This document shows positions 8,584 to 16,584 of a stretch of 64,000 bases of DNA, in pieces. How positions within the stretch are numbered: the first letter of the stretch is position 1; each line of letters opens with the position of its first letter. The position numbers and the translations under genes are program-made. Below the pieces are notes generated by a model, which was not told the DNA's origin, did no database searches, and was given only the letters and a program-made list of their open reading frames with translations. The stretch is taken from assembly GCF_028532725.1 (NCBI RefSeq), contig NZ_JAQKGU010000010.1:96328-160327 (forward strand), given 5' to 3'. Origin of the DNA: Desulfovibrio sp. Fe33. GTDB taxonomy: Bacteria > Desulfobacterota > Desulfovibrionia > Desulfovibrionales > Desulfovibrionaceae.

Positions 8584-9347
8584 GATTTCTCCTTGAGCAG
8601 CTGCCGGGACAGGAGGACGGCGGCCACGGTTATGGTGATCATCACCACGCTGAGCGCGTTGACGTCGGGCTTTATGCCGAGACGGACCATTGAATAAATC
8701 CGAAGAGGCAGAACTTCGTATGTCGGCCCCGTCGTGAAGAAGCTGACGATGACGTCGTCCAGCGACAGGGTGAAGCTCAGGAGCCATCCGGCGATGAGGC
8801 CGGGCGCGGCCATGGGGAGGACGATGCGCCGGAAGACCTGGTATTCGACGGCTCCCAGGTCCCGGGCCGCTTCGACCACGGTGGGGTCGAATCCCTTGAA
8901 CCGCGAGTAGACCGTGGCCGCGACAAAGGGCACGCACAGGGTCACGTGGCCCATGAGCAGCGTCCAGAAGCCGAGGGACAGCCCCACGCCGAGAAAGAGG
9001 ACCAGGAGCGATATGCCGATGACGATGTCGGGGGACATCATCATGACGAAGATCCCGGCGAATACCGCGCGCCGCCCCTTGAACCGGTACTGATGGAGCA
9101 TGAAGGCCACCAGGGTGCCGATGATGCACGAGACCGTGGCCGAAACCACGGCGATGGTCATGGAGCGGAAGGCGGCGTCCAGCAGGGTGGAGTTGTTCAG
9201 GAGCCTTCCGTACCATTGGAGGGTGAAACCCTTCCAGGCCAGGGAATACTTCGAGGCGTTGAAGGAATAGACCGCGATGACCACCAGGGGCAGGTAGAGG
9301 AAGGCGTAGACCAGGGCCGCGTAAATTGTCTTGACGAAGCGGTTCAC
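8580..9347 (-). CDS. potC: Spermidine/putrescine ABC transporter permease PotC
   Basis: 255 residues with six predicted membrane helices. The EAA loop contacting the ATPase is visible as VEAARDLGAVEYQVFRRIVL followed by PMAAPGLIAGWLLSF. The GTG start at 9347 overlaps the potB stop (GTGA), which fits translational coupling and gives the normal PotC N-terminus with the first helix at residues 8-28. It forms the membrane channel with PotB. The stop overlaps potD's ATG. Confidence 0.92.
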   Translation of the reverse strand: MNRFVKTIYAALVYAFLYLPLVVIAVYSFNASKYSLAWKGFTLQWYGRLLNNSTLLDAAFRSMTIAVVSATVSCIIGTLVAFMLHQYRFKGRRAVFAGIFVMMMSPDIVIGISLLVLFLGVGLSLGFWTLLMGHVTLCVPFVAATVYSRFKGFDPTVVEAARDLGAVEYQVFRRIVLPMAAPGLIAGWLLSFTLSLDDVIVSFFTTGPTYEVLPLRIYSMVRLGIKPDVNALSVVMITITVAAVLLSRQLLKEKS

Positions 9348-10195
9348 AGGTGCACCTTCCTTCCGGCCCGGCGGGCGCTCTTGTAGTAGAGGGCGAGCAT
9401 GAGGCCCATGATGACCGTCATGGCGATGGAGGCCGCCGCGCCCAGGGGGATGTTGCGGGCCGCCAGGAACTGGTCGCGGATATAGTTGCCCAGGAGCATG
9501 GTCCTGGCTCCTCCCAGGATGTCCGGGATGTAAAACATGCCGAGCGCGGGCAGGAACACGAGCATACAGCCCGAGACGATGCCGGGCATGGTCAGGGGCA
9601 CCGTGATCTTGCGGAAGGTGGCGAAGCGGCTCGCCCCGAGATCGCGCGAGGCTTCGAGGAGCTTGAGGTCCAGCTTTTCGATGGCCGCGTAGAGCGGCAG
9701 GATCATGAAGGGCAGCAGGGTGTAGATGAGCCCGATGAAGACCGCCGTCTGGGTGTACATGATCTTGATCGGCGCATCGATGACGCCGAGGAAGAGCAGG
9801 AACTTGTTGACCACGCCGTCGGCCTTGAGCACGGCCACCAGGGCGTAGGTGCGGATCAGCGTGTTGGTCCAGAACGGGATCATGACCAGCAAAAGCAGCG
9901 TCTTGGTATACCGCTTGCCGGCGCGGGCCACGATGTAGGCGAAGGGATAGCCTATCACCAGGCACAACAGGGTGGCCGTGGCCGCCATAATCATGGAGTC
10001 GGCCAGCATGGAACCCAGGGCGGGCCGGAGCAGCTCGTGATAGCTCGACAGGGAGAAGACCGGCTCGATGAGGTTGTCCGGGTGGCGCTTGAGGAAGCTG
10101 ACCCCCAGGAGCATGAGCGTGGGCACGGCTCCGAACAGGAACATCCAGCCGAGCACCCCGGTGACGACCAGTCGCTTGAACAGGCTATCCTTCAT
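9344..10195 (-). CDS. potB: Spermidine/putrescine ABC transporter permease PotB
   Basis: 283 residues with a first helix at about 12-34 and five further helices. The EAA motif LLEASRDLGASRFATFRKIT and the preceding MILPLYAAIEKLD are typical of PotB. The ATG lies within the last eleven bases of potA. It is the second permease subunit of the polyamine importer. Confidence 0.92.
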   Translation of the reverse strand: MKDSLFKRLVVTGVLGWMFLFGAVPTLMLLGVSFLKRHPDNLIEPVFSLSSYHELLRPALGSMLADSMIMAATATLLCLVIGYPFAYIVARAGKRYTKTLLLLVMIPFWTNTLIRTYALVAVLKADGVVNKFLLFLGVIDAPIKIMYTQTAVFIGLIYTLLPFMILPLYAAIEKLDLKLLEASRDLGASRFATFRKITVPLTMPGIVSGCMLVFLPALGMFYIPDILGGARTMLLGNYIRDQFLAARNIPLGAAASIAMTVIMGLMLALYYKSARRAGRKVHL

Positions 10196-11303
10196 GGGGC
10201 AGGACCACCTCCCATCCCTCGAACCAGCCTACGGCCACCCGGTCGCCTGCGTGGAAGTACAGGCTTTCGCTGTCTTCGTCGAAGAACTCCGTGACCTGGA
10301 TGCGTTTGCCGTCATCCAGGGTGATGTCCACGTCGTAGGTGGCGCCCCTGTAGCAGGTGCCGTCCACGGTGCCGTTGAGCAGGGCCTTGGCGAACTTGTC
10401 GGCCAGGTCCGGGGATTCCTCCACGTCCTTCATGACTTCCACGCGGAAGTCCTCGGGGCGCAGGAGCACGTGTACGCGGTCCCCGTCCGCGAATTCGCGG
10501 CGGGCCTTGACCAGCACGGACGCGCCTTCCACCTCGGCGGTGTAGCTCTCGCCCCTGCGGCCGGTGATGGTCCCTTCCAGGACGTTGATCTCGCCAACGA
10601 ACCGCGCCACGTAGAGGTTGGCCGGTTCCTCGTAGATTTCGCGCGGGGTGCCCACCTGCTCGATGTGCCCGTCGTTCATGACCACCACGCGGTCGGACAT
10701 GGTGAACGCTTCTTCCTGGTCGTGGGTGACGAGGACGAAGGTGATTCCCAGGGTCCGCTGGAGGTCCTTGAGCTCTTTCTGCATCTGCTTGCGCAGCCGG
10801 TAGTCCAGGGCGGACAGGGGCTCGTCCAGGAGCAGGAGCCGGGGCTTGTTGACGATGGCCCGGGCGATGGCCACGCGTTGTTGCTGCCCGCCGGAAAGCT
10901 CCGAGGGCATCCGTTTGCCCATGGCGGACAGGAAAACCAGTTGGAGAGCTTCGTCCACGGTGCGCCGAATGTCGGCCTCGGCGTTTCCGGCGATGCGCAG
11001 GCCGAAAGCGACGTTGTCGAAGACGTTCATGTGCGGGAACAGGGCATAGCTCTGGAATACGGTGTTTATGGCCCTCGATTCGGGCGGCACGCCCTTGACC
11101 GAGCGGCCGTCCAGCTCCACCAGGCCGTGGTCGCACTCCTCGAAACCGCCGAGAATGCGCAAGAGGGTGGTCTTGCCGCATCCGGATGGGCCGAGCAGGG
11201 TGATGAACTCTCCGTCCATTATGGACAGCGAGATATTTTCGACGGCGGTCTCCCCGTCAAAAGACTTGGTGACGCTGTCCAGATTGGCGACAGGTTGTGA
11301 CAT
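10185..11303 (-). CDS. potA: Spermidine/putrescine ABC transporter ATPase
   Basis: 372 residues from the ATG at 11303, preceded by GAGGAG at a good distance. It has Walker A GPSGCGKTT (near residue 40), the Q-loop NTVFQSYALFPHM, the signature LSGGQQQRVAIARA, Walker B LLLLDEPLSALD and the H-loop VTHDQEEA. A C-terminal TOBE-like regulatory domain of about 120 residues follows (LLRPEDFRVEV). All elements of an active PotA-type ATPase are intact. It is the first pot gene. The acyltransferase gene ends 32 bases upstream on the same strand, so read-through is possible. Confidence 0.93.
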   Translation of the reverse strand: MSQPVANLDSVTKSFDGETAVENISLSIMDGEFITLLGPSGCGKTTLLRILGGFEECDHGLVELDGRSVKGVPPESRAINTVFQSYALFPHMNVFDNVAFGLRIAGNAEADIRRTVDEALQLVFLSAMGKRMPSELSGGQQQRVAIARAIVNKPRLLLLDEPLSALDYRLRKQMQKELKDLQRTLGITFVLVTHDQEEAFTMSDRVVVMNDGHIEQVGTPREIYEEPANLYVARFVGEINVLEGTITGRRGESYTAEVEGASVLVKARREFADGDRVHVLLRPEDFRVEVMKDVEESPDLADKFAKALLNGTVDGTCYRGATYDVDITLDDGKRIQVTEFFDEDSESLYFHAGDRVAVGWFEGWEVVLPHEG

Positions 11304-11335
11304 GTATCTCCTCGATATGTGGACGCCGACAGGCG

Positions 11336-12415
11336 CTATCTGATCTGTACCGCGGGCTGCATGACAGCTCCGGCGGCCGGGACGGGCAGCGTATGGCGGC
11401 GGCGCAATTTGGTTTTCAGGGACTCTATGCCCGAGTTGAATAGGAAGTGGACCGCGACGGAGGCCGTCAACGCGGCGGCCAGGATGAGCCACCCCTCGGG
11501 CTCGTCCGCGTAGGTCTCGAACAGGGCGATGACGATGTAGTGCAGCAGGTAGAACGGGTAGCTTACCTTGCCCGTGAATCTGTCGAATTGTAACCGTTTA
11601 AAGCCTCGAAAGACAAGCGGAAGCATCAGCAGGGTCGCCACGGGCAGGAAAAACGGGAGCAGAGGCTTGGCGACGCCGTCGCTCGTCAGGACCAGTCCGA
11701 TCAGGACGGAAAAGAGACCGTAGTCGAACCAGCGGGGGGCGGCGGGCAGTTTCCTGTGGACGCGGTAGGCCAGGATTCCACCGGCAAAAAGCCAGAATTC
11801 CAGCAGAAAAAAGCGCTTGAAAAAGACTATCCCGGACAGGTGGGAATTCATGACCGCGAGCTTGAGCGCCAGGCTGGCCCCCAAAAGCGACAGGAGGGTC
11901 CTGGTGCGCAGCCTGACCAGGAACGGGGCCAGGGCGTAGAAGGTGAGCTCCAGCGAAAGGGACCACCCCTGGATGAGCGGTGCGTCGGACCACAGGGCCT
12001 GGCGGCTGTCGGTCACGAAGCGCAGCCCCCCTTCGGGAAGCCGGGCAAGGCTGAACAGCAGCTCTTGTCCGAAGGTCACGGCCGAGGTCCAGGCCATGAC
12101 CGCGAAGGCGGCCGGATCGGCCAGGATGGCCCGCAGGCTTTCCCGGTTGGTCAGGGAGTGTATGTCCAGGCCCGCGAGCAGTCCCAGGCTGATCGTCAGC
12201 GCCAGGACGTACATGGGATAGAGCGTCAGGAAGCGGCTCAGGTAGAATGAACGCGCGTCGCCGTAGGATTTGTCCAGGACAAGGGCCATGTAGAAGCCGG
12301 AAATGGCGAAGAAGGTCAGCACGGCTTCATGGCCGTTGACCAGAGGAGAGTGCTCCAGTGTGGGGAAGTGCGAGTTGAAGACCGCAAAGGCGAGCAGCAG
12401 GCGGATGAAGCCCAT
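11336..12415 (-). CDS. Acyltransferase-3 family integral membrane protein (OafA/YrhL-like)
   Basis: 359 residues with about ten hydrophobic helices. Helix 1 carries the family pattern of an Arg followed by a His (FIRLLLAFAVFNSHF). AISGFYMALVLDKSY, the SRFLTLYPMYVLAL segment and QGWSLSLELTFYALAPFLV match the conserved blocks of membrane acyltransferase 3 proteins, which O-acylate sugars in envelope polysaccharides. No glycan genes surround it, so its acceptor is unknown. It precedes potA on the same strand by 32 bases. Confidence 0.85.
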   Translation of the reverse strand: MGFIRLLLAFAVFNSHFPTLEHSPLVNGHEAVLTFFAISGFYMALVLDKSYGDARSFYLSRFLTLYPMYVLALTISLGLLAGLDIHSLTNRESLRAILADPAAFAVMAWTSAVTFGQELLFSLARLPEGGLRFVTDSRQALWSDAPLIQGWSLSLELTFYALAPFLVRLRTRTLLSLLGASLALKLAVMNSHLSGIVFFKRFFLLEFWLFAGGILAYRVHRKLPAAPRWFDYGLFSVLIGLVLTSDGVAKPLLPFFLPVATLLMLPLVFRGFKRLQFDRFTGKVSYPFYLLHYIVIALFETYADEPEGWLILAAALTASVAVHFLFNSGIESLKTKLRRRHTLPVPAAGAVMQPAVQIR

Positions 12416-12504
12416 GGCATTACCTCCCTCTCCGGGAAACCGGACCTTTCAGGGCCGGTGGGGTGCACGATGCGGACAGGGCCGCCGCGGACCGCCTCAA
12501 GCGC

Positions 12505-13149
12505 TCAGCCATTGAACCCGAAGGGGGCGGGCTTGGGGTGATCCGGCGGGACTGCGGACAATACGGCCGGGGTGTGGCGACACAGGGCCGCGACCGACTG
12601 GTACGGCTCCTCGCCGCAGAGATAGGCGCGCAGCCGTTGCCGGGTCTCGGCGTCCATGTGGGCCATGAGCGGCTGGGACACGTCGGCCGTGCGGCTCAGC
12701 GCGTCCCGGATCTGCTCATCCCAGGCCTTGTGGAAGCGGTTCAGGTCGTCGGGGCGCAACTGCTTGCGGCAGCGGGTGCAGCCGCAAGCCAGGGGAATAT
12801 CCCGTCCCAGGTCGAACAGGCCGTATTCCTCGCAGATTTCCTGGCCCTGCCAGATGTCCCGCACGGCGATTTCGAAGCCGTAGGCCGTGGCCATGATGTT
12901 GCAGTCGCAGCGGTGGTTGACGTAACGCGCGTTGTCCCTGCTCACGATATGCACGCCGGTTTCGTCGGCGTAGGCGGTCTTTCCGGGCGTTTCGGCCAGG
13001 CGGGGCCGGTTCATGGAGCGGGCCACAAAGGCCGCTTCCAGCCGGTCGCGCACGTAGACTATTGTTCCGCGCGGAATGTCTGCGGTGGCGAATACGCCGT
13101 ACCCCGTGGCGGGGTCGACGAAGCGCACTTCGGTCTTGGGATGCATCAT
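12505..13149 (-). CDS. SET-domain protein (putative lysine methyltransferase)
   Basis: 214 residues. SET motifs are visible in order: GYGVFATADIPRGTIVYV near residues 17-34, ARYVNHRCDCNIM near 72-84 (the RFxNHxC-like S-adenosylmethionine/knot motif), and WQGQEICEEYG near 100-110 (the GEEL-DYG motif). A Cys cluster, LACGCTRCRKQL, resembles a post-SET zinc site. In bacteria such proteins methylate lysine side chains of unknown targets. The catalytic Tyr of the EEYG motif is present. Two adjacent ATG codons (13149, 13146) could start it, and neither has a strong Shine-Dalgarno. Neighbours give no substrate clue. Confidence 0.8.
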   Translation of the reverse strand: MMHPKTEVRFVDPATGYGVFATADIPRGTIVYVRDRLEAAFVARSMNRPRLAETPGKTAYADETGVHIVSRDNARYVNHRCDCNIMATAYGFEIAVRDIWQGQEICEEYGLFDLGRDIPLACGCTRCRKQLRPDDLNRFHKAWDEQIRDALSRTADVSQPLMAHMDAETRQRLRAYLCGEEPYQSVAALCRHTPAVLSAVPPDHPKPAPFGFNG

Positions 13150-13204
13150 GGGCAGTCACCGCCCCTGCGGGACAGGGGGCGTTTTCGGTCTTTTCAGGGC
13201 CGGT

Positions 13205-13477
13205 TTACCAATCCTCGTCGGTATCGTAGTCGATATCGTCTTCCAGGGTATAGTTGCGCACCTTGATGCGCAGCTCGTCGTCGTTTTCGGTGACCACGCC
13301 TTCGGCCGTGACCCACCTGTCTATGAATTCGATCAGGCTTTCTCCGTTCTCGTCGGGTTCGACGATGAACTCCTCCTCGCCGTCCACGAGCAGGACGATG
13401 CCGGATACTGTTTCGTTGTCCCATTCCAGGGGGAGTATCTGCCCGAACAGGGAATCCTCATACACGTCAATAGCCAT
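13205..13477 (-). CDS. Small acidic protein of unknown function
   Basis: 90 residues from the ATG at 13477, preceded by AGGAG eight bases upstream. It is very acidic, ending in a run rich in Asp/Glu/Tyr (EDDIDYDTDEDW). The core (LLVDGEEEFIVEPDENGESL, then EFIDRWVTAEGVVTENDDEL) looks like a small beta-rich fold with alternating strands. I do not recognise a family. It sits 11 bases downstream of the GNAT gene stop on the same strand and probably forms an operon with it. Confidence 0.65.
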   Translation of the reverse strand: MAIDVYEDSLFGQILPLEWDNETVSGIVLLVDGEEEFIVEPDENGESLIEFIDRWVTAEGVVTENDDELRIKVRNYTLEDDIDYDTDEDW

Positions 13478-13488
13478 TTCTCCCACTC

Positions 13489-14052
13489 CTATTGGTATTG
13501 ATTTTCCGCGTCGTCTTCGTCGATGAGCAGGCGGTAGACGAGACCGCCTTCCATGGGAATGAATTGCTTGCAGAACCTTTGCTGCAACGAGAAATCGTTG
13601 GCTTCGTAAAAACGGTGCGCGTTCTCGAAGGCCCGGCCTTCGCCGGTCTCCAGGAATATGGATCGTCCCGTCTCGCGGGCCACCCTCCGAATCATTTCGG
13701 CCACAAGGGCCGAGCCGATGCCCAGCCTGCGGAATTCGGGGTCCACGGTGATGCCGTAGAGCTCGAACTCGCCGGGCCAGTGCATGATCGGGCCGTAGCA
13801 GAGGAAGCCTATGATCCGGCTCTCCTCCGCATCTTCGAGTTTTGCAACGAGGAAGGTCTGGGCCTCCTCACCGTTGCCGTAGGCGCAGTCCCAGGCCATG
13901 TCCTCGGCGGACATCATCGCGTCCGACGAAAACAGCCCGCTGGAGGCTGCCATGTTCAGGACGGTTTCCACGTCCTCGGGCGTGATGCCGGTGGAGATGC
14001 GGACTTCCCGCATTTCCTCGGAAGCGTCGTCATTTCTGGTTGTCGTGTCCAT
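13489..14052 (-). CDS. GNAT-family N-acetyltransferase
   Basis: 187 residues. The acetyl-CoA binding motif A is clear (ELYGITVDPEFRRLGIGSAL, with the R-x-x-G-x-G core) around residues 100-120, followed by the alpha-helix VAEMIRRVARETG and motif B ENAHRFYEANDF. The substrate cannot be inferred. It lies between the small secreted protein gene upstream and the acidic 90-aa protein gene downstream, all on the minus strand. Confidence 0.85.
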   Translation of the reverse strand: MDTTTRNDDASEEMREVRISTGITPEDVETVLNMAASSGLFSSDAMMSAEDMAWDCAYGNGEEAQTFLVAKLEDAEESRIIGFLCYGPIMHWPGEFELYGITVDPEFRRLGIGSALVAEMIRRVARETGRSIFLETGEGRAFENAHRFYEANDFSLQQRFCKQFIPMEGGLVYRLLIDEDDAENQYQ

Positions 14053-14080
14053 GGTGGTTCCGAATCCGCTAGGGGAGTAG

Positions 14081-14431
14081 TCAGGCGAGACGGTCTGTCC
14101 GTCCGCTCGGTTGTGCGTTCATGGATGTATAGTTCATGGACGAGGTGTCGCCGACGACCTGAATGGAATCGACATGAATGGAATCGATGCCGAGCGTACT
14201 CGAGGCCGTGCCGGTGACTTCGCAAGTCCTGCCTTCCAGTGAGCCGGGGTCCTGGTTGACGCCCAGGAGCAGATACTCCGTGTCGCCGTCCTTGATGACC
14301 AGCCCGAAGTCGGTGTTGACCACCAGACCCCAGACGGTGACGGTGCCGTCGGCGGCAGAGGCCGCGACGGACAGGGCGGGAGAAACGCAGAGGGCCATGA
14401 CCAGCAGCAAGGGAAACAGTAATTTTCGCAT
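14081..14431 (-). CDS. Small secreted protein, probable OB-fold
   Basis: 116 residues with a Sec signal peptide (MRKLLFPLLLVMALCVSPAL, cleavage about residue 24-26). The mature part reads as five beta strands with the pattern VTVWGLVVNTDFGLVIKDGD, LLLGV, GRTCEVTGTAS and DSIHVDSIQVVG, which resembles bacterial OB-fold proteins of the DUF5666/BOF kind. The assignment is by strand pattern only. The gene follows a second small OB-like gene by three bases, so the two are co-transcribed. Confidence 0.65.
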   Translation of the reverse strand: MRKLLFPLLLVMALCVSPALSVAASAADGTVTVWGLVVNTDFGLVIKDGDTEYLLLGVNQDPGSLEGRTCEVTGTASSTLGIDSIHVDSIQVVGDTSSMNYTSMNAQPSGRTDRLA

Positions 14432-14434
14432 GGG

Positions 14435-14707
14435 CTATCCTGATATGTTGTTTTCCACGGGCGCAAAGCTTTCGACGACCATGGACTCCACCCCGCACTC
14501 CTTGCGGACCACGCCGGTGAAGATTGCTTCCGTCCTCGACAGAGAGAGGAGGTTGGGGAGGCTTTTGAAGTTCTCCACGAGAATTTCCCGCTCATCCTTG
14601 CAGGCGATCAGCACTTCGGTCACGCGGAATTGCTTGTCCCACTGTCTGGGGACAAGCGTTCCTCTGACTATGACCGTGTCTTGCTGATGTCTTTTTTCTT
14701 GCGGCAT
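14435..14707 (-). CDS. Small cytoplasmic protein of unknown function, OB-like pattern
   Basis: 90 residues with no signal peptide. TVIVRGTLVPRQWDKQFRVT, EILVEN, AIFTGVVRKE and ESMVVESFAP give a strand order similar to that of the downstream secreted neighbour, suggesting they are distant relatives. I recognise no named family. Upstream (14708-14979) is AT-rich DNA with no convincing gene. Confidence 0.55.
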   Translation of the reverse strand: MPQEKRHQQDTVIVRGTLVPRQWDKQFRVTEVLIACKDEREILVENFKSLPNLLSLSRTEAIFTGVVRKECGVESMVVESFAPVENNISG

Positions 14708-14979
14708 GAAACTTCTCTACCAGGTGTTTTGAAGTCATGACAAAAGCATGGAGCGTGCCAGCGGGTTAATTGGTTGGAATATATGAGGAAAGCTGGATTG
14801 AGCCTCTTCTTGAATCGGAATTGATTGTTCCTGTTTATAGCCTGAGGCGGACGAGGCAGGCAGAAACGGGCGAAGAACAGGCCGGGAAGGGGGTGTGCTT
14901 CTGGTAAAAAAGTTAGTATTTTCATAATGTTGAAACAATATAGGAATATTTTATTCCGATTGTATGCAATACGGAACTA

Positions 14980-16380
14980 CTAATTCTTTTTTTTACGAAA
15001 GTTCATTTTGTCGAGGCCGTGGCGATTTAGCAGTTTCGAGAGCTGCCTGGTGGTCACGCCCGCCCGCTGGGCCGCGTCCTTGATGACGCCGCGACACTGC
15101 TCCAGGAGGCTCGACAGGTATTGGCGCTCGAACTTGTCCAGGGTGATGCGCCTCGCCTCCTTGAGGGGCAGGCTGGTCTTCACCGGGGAGGTGACCACCT
15201 CTCCCTGGGTGTCGAGCAGGTCGGGCGGGAAGCTCTCGGGCTGGAGGACGTCGCCGGTTTCCAGGATACAGGCCCGCTCGATGACGTTTTCGAGCTCGCG
15301 CACGTTGCCCGGCCACTCGTATTCCAGCAGCGTGTCCAGCACCTGGGGGTGGATGCCCTTGACCTCGGTGTTGAGCAGGCCATTGAACTGTTGAATGAAC
15401 GCCTCGGACAGGCGGGGAATGTCCTCGCGCCGCTCCCGCAGGGGCGGGATGCGGATGGGGAAGACGTTGAGCCGGTAGAACAGGTCGCGCCGGAACTTGC
15501 CGCGTTCGCACAGCTCCTGCATGTCCTCGTTGGTGGCAGCGATGATGCGCACGTCCACCGGGATGTCGGACTCGCCGCCCACGCGCTGGATGACCCGTTC
15601 CTGGATGACGTTGAGCAGCTTGACCTGGACCGACTGGGAAATGGTGCCGATTTCGTCCAGAAATATCGTCCCGCCGTGGGCCAGCTCGAATTTGCCGAGC
15701 TTGCGCCGCACCGCGCCGGTGAACGCCCCTTTCTCATGGCCGAACATTTCGCTTTCCACCAGCGTGTCCGGGATGGCTCCGCAGTGCACGCTGATGAACG
15801 GCTGGTTCTTGCGGTTGGAGTGGGCGTGGATGAGCTTGGCGATGAGCGACTTGCCGGTGCCGGTTTCGCCCGTGAGCAGCACCGTGGTCCGGGTGCCCGC
15901 AACCTGGCGTATCTTGACGAACACGTCGCGCATGGATTTGCTGCGCGTGTCCACGTATTCCAGCGAGTCCTCGTTCCAGAACTGGCCGCGCAGGTAGTCC
16001 AGCTCGGACTTGAGCACGTCGGATTCGCGGACCTTGTCCACGATGAGGTCCAGCTCTTCCTTTTCGATGGGATGCGTCAGGTAGTCGAAGGCTCCGGCCT
16101 TGACCGCGTCGACGGCGTGGTGCGTGTTGGCTTCGTCGGCCATGACCACGATGGCCGCCGAGGGATACTGCTCCCACAGCCCTTCCAGTCCCCTGGCTAC
16201 GGAGGTGTGCTTCCCGAGCAGGGATTCCACATCCACGAACAGTGTATCCACTTCGCGGTCCGGCGGCGTGTCCACGGCAACGGGGGCCATCTCGGTCTTC
16301 AGATGTTTTTCCTGGTCGAGCAGGGCGCCGATCTCCTTCGACCGGCTTCCGTTGCGGGTGATGACGAGCATTTTACGCAT
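14980..16380 (-). CDS. Sigma-54 enhancer-binding response regulator (NtrC type)
   Basis: 466 residues from the ATG at 16380. A receiver-like domain (1-125) contains VDTLFVDVESLL, supplying an acceptor-like Asp, and the terminal Lys-type region DYLTHPIEKEEL. The AAA+ domain has Walker A GETGTGKS, the sigma-54 contact loop GAFTGA, Walker B GTIFLDEIG and the WPGNVRELENVIERA block. The C-terminal Fis-type helix-turn-helix is RGVIKDAAQRAGVTTRQLSK. It should activate sigma-54 promoters on phosphorylation. No histidine kinase gene is adjacent, and its target is unknown. It is separated from the glycogen operon end by a terminator. Confidence 0.9.
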   Translation of the reverse strand: MRKMLVITRNGSRSKEIGALLDQEKHLKTEMAPVAVDTPPDREVDTLFVDVESLLGKHTSVARGLEGLWEQYPSAAIVVMADEANTHHAVDAVKAGAFDYLTHPIEKEELDLIVDKVRESDVLKSELDYLRGQFWNEDSLEYVDTRSKSMRDVFVKIRQVAGTRTTVLLTGETGTGKSLIAKLIHAHSNRKNQPFISVHCGAIPDTLVESEMFGHEKGAFTGAVRRKLGKFELAHGGTIFLDEIGTISQSVQVKLLNVIQERVIQRVGGESDIPVDVRIIAATNEDMQELCERGKFRRDLFYRLNVFPIRIPPLRERREDIPRLSEAFIQQFNGLLNTEVKGIHPQVLDTLLEYEWPGNVRELENVIERACILETGDVLQPESFPPDLLDTQGEVVTSPVKTSLPLKEARRITLDKFERQYLSSLLEQCRGVIKDAAQRAGVTTRQLSKLLNRHGLDKMNFRKKKN

Positions 16381-16500
16381 AATGGCTTGGTCTCCAAGCC
16401 ACCTTTTACTTCGATGCCGCAATTGAGACAATTCAAATCTGCGTCTTCGCGGCCGGGGAGAGGGGGCTTTTGGCGTGGGCGGAACGGACAATATTATAAA

Positions 16501-16544
16501 GGGCTTTCCCCTTCGCGCAGTCGGTTGCGCTATGGGGAAAGCCC
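16501..16544 (-). terminator. Terminator of the glycogen operon
   Basis: The stem GGGCTTTCCCC / GGGGAAAGCCC extends inward through GCGCA / TGCGC. On the minus strand it is followed by TTTATAATATT. It lies 41 bases past the stop of the synthase-phosphorylase fusion gene. Confidence 0.75.
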
Positions 16545-16584
16545 TTCGGAGTGGAAGTGCGGGAGCCGCTTGGCGGCGGGTTCC

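Noticed and set aside
14668..14938. Small minus-strand frames upstream of 14707
   Set aside because: They are short, AT-rich, overlap one another and the real gene start, and have no family features.
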